From: Mucidula mucida
Lineage: Eukaryota; Basidiomycota; Agaricomycetes; Agaricales; Physalacriaceae
Direction of reading: 5' to 3'
Assembly (NCBI GenBank): GCA_015501055.1
Contig: JADNYV010000044.1
Location: 124,001-188,000 of the forward strand
DNA length: 64,000 bases
Shown: in pieces, positions 58,678-64,000 of the stretch
Layout of the letters: the number at the start of each line of letters is the position of its first letter
Position numbering within the stretch: position 1 is the first letter of the stretch
Made by a program: the position numbers and the translations under genes
The notes under the pieces: model-generated
What the model saw: only the letters and a program-made list of their open reading frames with translations
Databases searched by the model: none
What the model was told of the DNA's origin: nothing

Positions 58678-61233
58678 TCAATCCAATAGACCCATTTCAC
58701 CTAGTTTCTTATCAACCACCTCCGTCACCTTTTCGTGATCCAAGAAGGCCTTCACGTTACTCTCCACCTCCCTTTTAACCTCCGCCAACACTAAAAGCCC
58801 TTCCCAGCCAATTTTCTTCCCATCCTCTTTCGACAACTCCACATCCTCCAGATACAAATCCACGAAGCTGGGCACCATGATCTCCTTGAGCTTATACTGC
58901 TTCGCCAAATCGACCCTCTCGAGGGGGGTTAACGCAGCCACTTTCGTGAGAGCCATCTCCCGGATGCTCTGCATGTCGTATTCACAGGCAAAGCGCAGGA
59001 CTTGGCCCCACTGGGCGGGAGTCTGGATGTCGTGCCCACTGAAGGGGTCCTTGGGGTAGAAGATGGACAGAACGAGATCAAACGCCGCAGTGTCGATGTC
59101 GGGAAGCGAGAGAGGGTTCAAGGGGTTGCTATTGGTGTGATTGCTGTGATTGCTGTACAACCCAACCCCAGAATATTGGGTCCTGAAGAACGACGAGTGC
59201 TGCGTTAGAAAGTGGCGGTGGACTTTGTAGTCGATGTTCTTGACCTGCCGTCAATGAATCGATGAGAGGGGATTGACGGTGGAAGTCTGGAGATGCTCAC
59301 TCGTATCCATGCCGTCCCGTCGTTGAAATAGAAGCGTTCGTGAGGTCTGACCGCTTGATAGCCTAGCGCAGCGCTCATGTTGGCCGTCATCTCGTTGATT
59401 GAATTCATCGCGCTGCAAAGCGTTCGTTTGAGCCCGGCCATTGCGAACCGTCAAAGATGTACGTACTTGGCTGCAGCAGCGTAGCTTGCATTAGGCACGG
59501 GGTAGCTTGAGGGTGGAACACAAGTCCGTGGTGGCTGCGTCTGCGCGAAAGGAGCCAGCCAGATCAGCATGAGGAAAATCCGCGAAGAAGAAATTACAGA
59601 CTTTGAAATTGCAGGTCGTATCAAATATAGACCGAGGAGCATACGAGGAATGGTTTGCTGGGGGCGGAGTGGGTAAAGTCATTTTCCACTGCACTGGCAC
59701 GGGAGGTGGAGGCAATGGGCTACGCGGACCGAACAAGCCCTGTGTCGAGAAGGTTTGATCTTGAGCAGCCAGTCAATGAAGGAGAGCTTACAGCAGAGAC
59801 TGGTACGGGTGGTGGACTACGGGCACCGAATAAACCCTGGGTCATAAATTGAACAAGGTTGAACGTTAAATAGCAAGTGATATCTCACAGGAGAGCATGG
59901 GAAATAAGAATCCGCTCCCGAGCTCGTCGAAGGTGAGACAGTTTGACTCAGAGGCGAAGATGGCTCGAAGTGATTGGCGGTCTGCTACGAAAAATCAGTC
60001 GCCCGTAAAGGACTACATGGGAAGAAAAGCTCACGGGCGGCGGACCCCAAGGGTTTCGGACTGGTTTTGTGGGATTGTTTGATCCTGACGACCCCACGAA
60101 TGCATGTCGCGACATATCTTCCTGTCTAGTTGCCTATAGACGACGGCTTGAGTATAAGTAACCTCGCTGTACTCAGTAAAAGGACGTACGGGTCTACACA
60201 CCCATGTTTTGTACGGTATGGGCTGGATACTAGACCTCAGTGTCCTGTACGGTATGGGCTCGGGAGGGGGGTGAGGGAACGCTCCGAAACCGCTGCAAAA
60301 GAAGGCTGATGTCGCTGATAAAAAGCATCAATAGGTATTTATATCTGAAAGATGTGGCGCTTACGGATCCTTGTGGCAGAGCTCTGTGTGATATTGGCTC
60401 GAAGGGGGCGTGAGAGGACTTCCTGAATTCATGTCAAAACGGGGCTGTTAGATGATTATCAGTGGATGCTCCCTTTGTAATTCGACACGCACAGATTCCA
60501 GCACTAAGGTTCTCTTGGGGAATATAGGGCGATGCTGTACTTGGACAGGCAAGACCATGTTTTTTGAACCGAGTAGGGGATACTGCGAGCTGCGTTGCTT
60601 GCAGGACTCTGAGGTGCGCTCCCGACAGGCTGAATAGGAATTGTCAGATAACCTTCACAGCCAGATCAAAACCTTACTGTGATTGGTGGGAGACAAGGTG
60701 GAGAGGTCAAAGAACGCACGCTGGGTGCGATGGACCGAATGACAGGACTGCTTGGGCCGACATAAGGCTGTTGAATGTGAGAATGAGCTGAAGGAATCGC
60801 GTAGTGTCTATATACTCGCCGAAAGCGATCGAAGGCTGTTGGCAAAGGAAGGGGCAGGAGAACATAGAACCGACGCAGGCCCGACAGAGGGAGAGAAGAC
60901 TCTTGATTGTGGAAGAGCGGGAGATGGCGCCTTCGTAGAGTTGGCACTGGAAGGGGGACTGATGTTGATTATTTCCGGAGGTGACAAAGAACGTTCAGAG
61001 TTGGATCTCTCCGTACTTGGCGACCGGGCACGATGCCTAATGAGAGATACAATCAGTGGCGCTCCACTTCACAGCGTCGACAGCCAAACCGACCTATCCC
61101 AGATGGGCGAAACTTCCGTGAGGCTGGGTGCAGTTGCAACGGGGATGGAAAGGTAGTTGAATGAACCAGGATCCGTATCTGGGTCGCTGATAGGGCTAGG
61201 AGAGCGAGAGGACACTGGGGAAAGGACTTGCAT
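58678..61233 (-). CDS. BTB/POZ protein with long Ser/Pro-rich N-terminus
   Basis: The C-terminal BTB part is clear: RFYFNDGTAWIR, then VKNIDYKVHRHFLTQHSSFF, PLSLPDIDTAAFDLVLSIFY, LRFACEYDMQSIREMALTKV and a helical end to TGA at 58678. Upstream, many small exons in compatible phase encode a Ser/Pro-rich region. They include GLFGARSPPPVPVSA (59836-59792), GLFGPRSPLPPPPVPVQW, an exon ending GADSYFPCSP, RNPWGPPP, VGSAPQSPASNAARSIP, PYVGPSSPVIRSIAPSVRSL and HRARSPSTERSNSERSLSPP (from 61036). ATG 61233 opens MQVLSPVSSRSPSPISDP. Some links (60450-60810, 60080-60250) are unresolved. BTB domains dimerise and often recruit Cul3. This kind is common in mushrooms and uncharacterised. Confidence 0.65.
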
Positions 61234-62289
61234 CACTGCTGTGGTGGTGCTGGGGAAGCTGTATACACTGTACGTCAGACGGGCAGCCCTTTTACATGCC
61301 TCGGCTCGGCGCCATCACGCCTGATGCACAACACCCCAATACACGCGTCTATGCCGGTTAGACGCCCGCTATAGAAAAGGACAACATAGTTGGTATGAGA
61401 AGAGGAGAGCGACAGCTGTTATACAGTAAGTACAAAGACCTGTATGATTTGTGGTTATGAGTTGCCGGTTGGCTCCGAGAACACTCGACTGGTCAGGGTC
61501 ATGATCACGTTCATGGTTCGCGACACAGGTTAAGTCAATCATTCAATATTCAGTACTTACTTACTTTCACAAACATTATGAGCATGAACTTATCCAGTAG
61601 TCCGCTTATCATCGGCTCCGAAAAACAAGAACACACCCAAAATAACATAAACAGACGCTAGCCAATGTGCGGCACTATCTCTATCTCGACGTTGACAAGC
61701 GCGCTGTGGAGGATTCTTGGGCAAAGTTGAGGAATACTGAACGGAAGCGCACCCTCATGGGTAAAGTAGGAATGAGTACGCGATCTCCCGCGCGTCGTGT
61801 GAACTCCATAGTGCCATCTTTCGGACTACGCGACCCTGTGGATGCCCTAGCGTTTTATTTGACTGTTCGCACTTTGGAGGATTGGAAGCTTGTAAGTATT
61901 ATAAAACGCGGTAAATGGATCAGTCCGCCACGCTAAGGATTGACGCAGTGATCGTCTTCTTTGCATATGCTGAGAAATGATCCGAGGCTGTAACAATGCT
62001 GTACTGAGGAGATGCTAGTGGCCGCGAAAATATGTAGTGCGCGACCACGTGACGAGGTCATCCTCGTTCCGAGCTGGGTTCTTTTTGTCAGGCGTTTTCC
62101 GAAACGACTGAGATACTTAGCAAGGACACGTTCTCATCCCAAGCACAGGATGATGGCCTTTTCGGTAACTATTGAGGGACGACAGCGGAAGCAAACGTTG
62201 GAACGCATTGGTGATACATGAACGAGTCTATGGAACAGGATATCGATACAGATGGATTACCAAACAATTATGCAAGGGTCCTACTGGAG
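61234..62289. other. Intergenic region, no supported gene
   Basis: An open stretch at 61667-61936 (HYLYLDVDKRAVEDSWAKL) looks slightly protein-like but has no start context or continuation. I do not call it. The remainder is promoter of the BTB gene. Confidence 0.35.
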
Positions 62290-63027
62290 TCAGTTTTCGA
62301 CGTAGATGGCATCCCTCTTGCTGCGGCGCTGGGCCTGGTGTAGAGCGCGTTTGACAGCTTCATCCCACTCCGCTTCACGTTGCACGAGCACCTCTACCTC
62401 CACCATCACCTGGATGGGCTCTTTCGGCGCTAACAGAGCATCGACTTGCTCTTCAAAGGCCTTGGAGGAGCACCCGCCAAATACAATGAATGCGGGGCCA
62501 CTTTTTTGTATGGTGCGTGTCATGGGAAATTCCGATCCAACATAGTTGTAGGTCTGAGAGTGTTGCAACGACCCGTCTTTGAAATCGATGATGGTCGGAG
62601 TGCAGTTAAAGTCTTTGAGAGGCTGTGAGCGTGACGTATCAGCATTTGTCCATTGGGGAAAGGCAACGAACACACCTTCATTACATTGTGTTCGAACCGT
62701 TGGGACTCTAACAGAGAGGTCTTTTTATTGAAGCGTTCGATAACGTCCTCGTCATCGCTTCTGTCAGCCGAAAATAAGATTGAAGACCGCGCGGAAGCGA
62801 TTGGACTGTCGTTGTCCGACGACGAGGATGTTATGGAAATGTCATCCGACGGAATACAATCATCCTGCATCGTCTCGTTGAGATCAGAAATTTTGGTGTA
62901 GAACGGAGACACAGGTGCCTAATGGAATATCAGCGACGAACACTCTGCAGGGTATGCAGTGACTGACCTTCTTCAGGTCGATGTCGAAACATTGGGATCC
63001 GGTTATATCAACGTGGGGGTATGGCAT
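62290..63027 (-). CDS. Uncharacterised small protein
   Basis: Three exons, 63027-62968, 62918-62676 and 62622-62290, give an exact 212-codon frame. Segments: MPYPHVDITGSQCFDIDLKK, an acidic Ser-rich middle (SDDISITSSSSDNDSP), DEDVIERFNKKTSLLESQRF, TPTIIDFKDGSLQHSQTYNY and GPAFIVFGGCSSKAFEEQVD, ending in a Glu/Arg helix. There is no signal peptide or known domain. The consistent GT-AG introns and phase support a real gene. Function unknown. Confidence 0.65.
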
Positions 63028-64000
63028 TGTGGTGGGATTTGGTCGGGGGATGAATGAGTCTCTTGTCAAGTGAGTGTAGCCTTATATGCACGGCGCGGCC
63101 TGGTCCACACGGGTGGTCGACGGTGCATTGTTCGTCAAAGTGGACGCATTAATGAGAGCCACTGGTCGGAGCCCTGCCATTCTTCGCGGATTACCACATT
63201 AAGACAACAATAGTGTGTCTATGACCGCCGAACAAAGACCCCAAGACGGCCATCACGCCAGCACAGAGATACTAGACAGTAGCCACGCAAATACGGTTGT
63301 GCACAGTGTATAGTGTATCATTACCAGTAGCAGTTTTGATTTCGTCGGTTGAGCACAAGATCGGACCCCATCCATTCAGGTCGCGCCTTCAGTTGGTCAG
63401 GAACGCAAAGAAGAGGAGGTTTCCAGGATTTCCGACAAAAAGACGAAATGTCTCTTTGACCAATACCTTGCTATCCGCATCGCTACCGGTGTTCTACTAC
63501 TGCTAGTTCAGAAGAGAGGTATGTATCCGGGATTCGAACTGGATGGTAGAAGAAAAGGGGCCTCCTGAAAGACAAGTAGCTCGGGATCGGTCGGTGCTAA
63601 TGAACTCACCAGTAATCTGGTTGTCCAAATTCCATTCCGTGGGTACAATCAATTTGGTGACTCGACAACGTGGCGACGCGAGGGTCGTCCAAATATATCA
63701 CACTGATCGTAGAATTCCCACGGTCCTTCTTAAACCGATTCTTTCACGGCTTTGAACAAAACGCGTTCCTCACACATCGATTCGGAACCTATGACTTCCT
63801 TGGCGGCCGTGCGTTGGTTTTACTGCACATTTCGGCGTAACCTCATCTCGTGCGCGTAGTTCGATGGAAACGCCGGACAAATGATGGAAAAAAACACGCC
63901 ATCTTGCGCGTGCAGATGGTTCACGAGTCTGCGTAAGGTCGCTGTAAGCTTCTTACATCTGTGGAGCTGTGTTTCTACGCACCGTCCAGATGACTCCTGA
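63028..64000. other. Intergenic region at window end
   Basis: Promoter of the small minus-strand gene, with a CATATAAGG-like AT-rich element near 63080 on the minus strand. The rest has only short open stretches without family signature. Confidence 0.35.

Noticed and set aside
59655..59852. Plus-strand open frame opposite the BTB gene
   Set aside because: It is the antisense of Pro-rich exons whose splice sites and phase fit the minus-strand gene.
8700..63030. Biosynthetic gene cluster formed by the reductase, dehydrogenase, aldo-keto reductase, hydrolase and transporter genes
   Set aside because: There is no core synthase (PKS, NRPS, terpene cyclase), no P450, and the genes are far apart among housekeeping genes.
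63480..63620. Possible tRNA on the minus strand because of a B-box-like AGTTCGAATCCCGG
   Set aside because: No matching acceptor stem, A box or anticodon arm could be folded around it.

Overview
The window looks like nuclear DNA of a filamentous basidiomycete (Agaricomycetes). Genes on both strands are cut by many introns of about 45-60 nt with GT(A/G)(A/T)G donors, spacing is tight, and several families are typical of that group: MAG-like GPI-anchored glycoprotein, MYND-finger proteins, F-box proteins, a BTB protein with a Ser/Pro-rich N-terminus, and RecQ-like/DUF6589 transposon genes. I saw no rRNA, convincing tRNA, CRISPR or viral gene. Gene identities come from reading translated segments and conserved motifs. 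No database search was possible.

Region 1 (1-8,700) is mobile-element territory. A complete but decayed DNA transposon lies at 2271-8683. It is bounded by a 9-bp direct repeat (ACACCACAC) and by imperfect terminal inverted repeats of about 120 bp, each folding into a palindrome. It carries a RecQ-like helicase gene (+) and a DUF6589 gene (-) facing each other. Beside it (1-1866) is an older, internally deleted relic with the same two gene types in the same convergent arrangement. This two-gene transposon is the best candidate in the window for an under-described system.

Region 2 (8.9-20 kb) holds ordinary genes: a saccharopine dehydrogenase-like reductase, an RS-rich nuclear protein on a shared promoter, a pseudokinase-like gene with four tandem 186-nt exons, a small unknown gene, a Gfo/Idh/MocA dehydrogenase and an unknown beta-rich protein.

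Region 3 (20-23 kb) is gene-poor, with a dead YheT/EMB8-type alpha/beta-hydrolase flanked by a duplicated segment of about 200 bp.

Region 4 (23-42 kb) holds a MAG-like glycoprotein, GH13 alpha-amylase, F-box protein, aldo-keto reductase, isochorismatase-like protein lacking the usual cysteine, two MYND proteins, a C2H2-RING protein, a tyrosine phosphatase and a molybdenum-cofactor-sulfurase-like PLP enzyme.

Region 5 (43-64 kb) holds a broken secreted lectin-like gene, the Uso1/p115 tether, an S33 peptidase-like hydrolase with an 11-nt micro-exon and a C-terminal membrane anchor, an MFS sugar transporter, an unknown multi-pass membrane protein, a long Ser/Pro-rich BTB protein and a small unknown gene. 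There is no biosynthetic cluster. The genes look like independent housekeeping, secretion and nutrient-use functions, plus the mobile elements.
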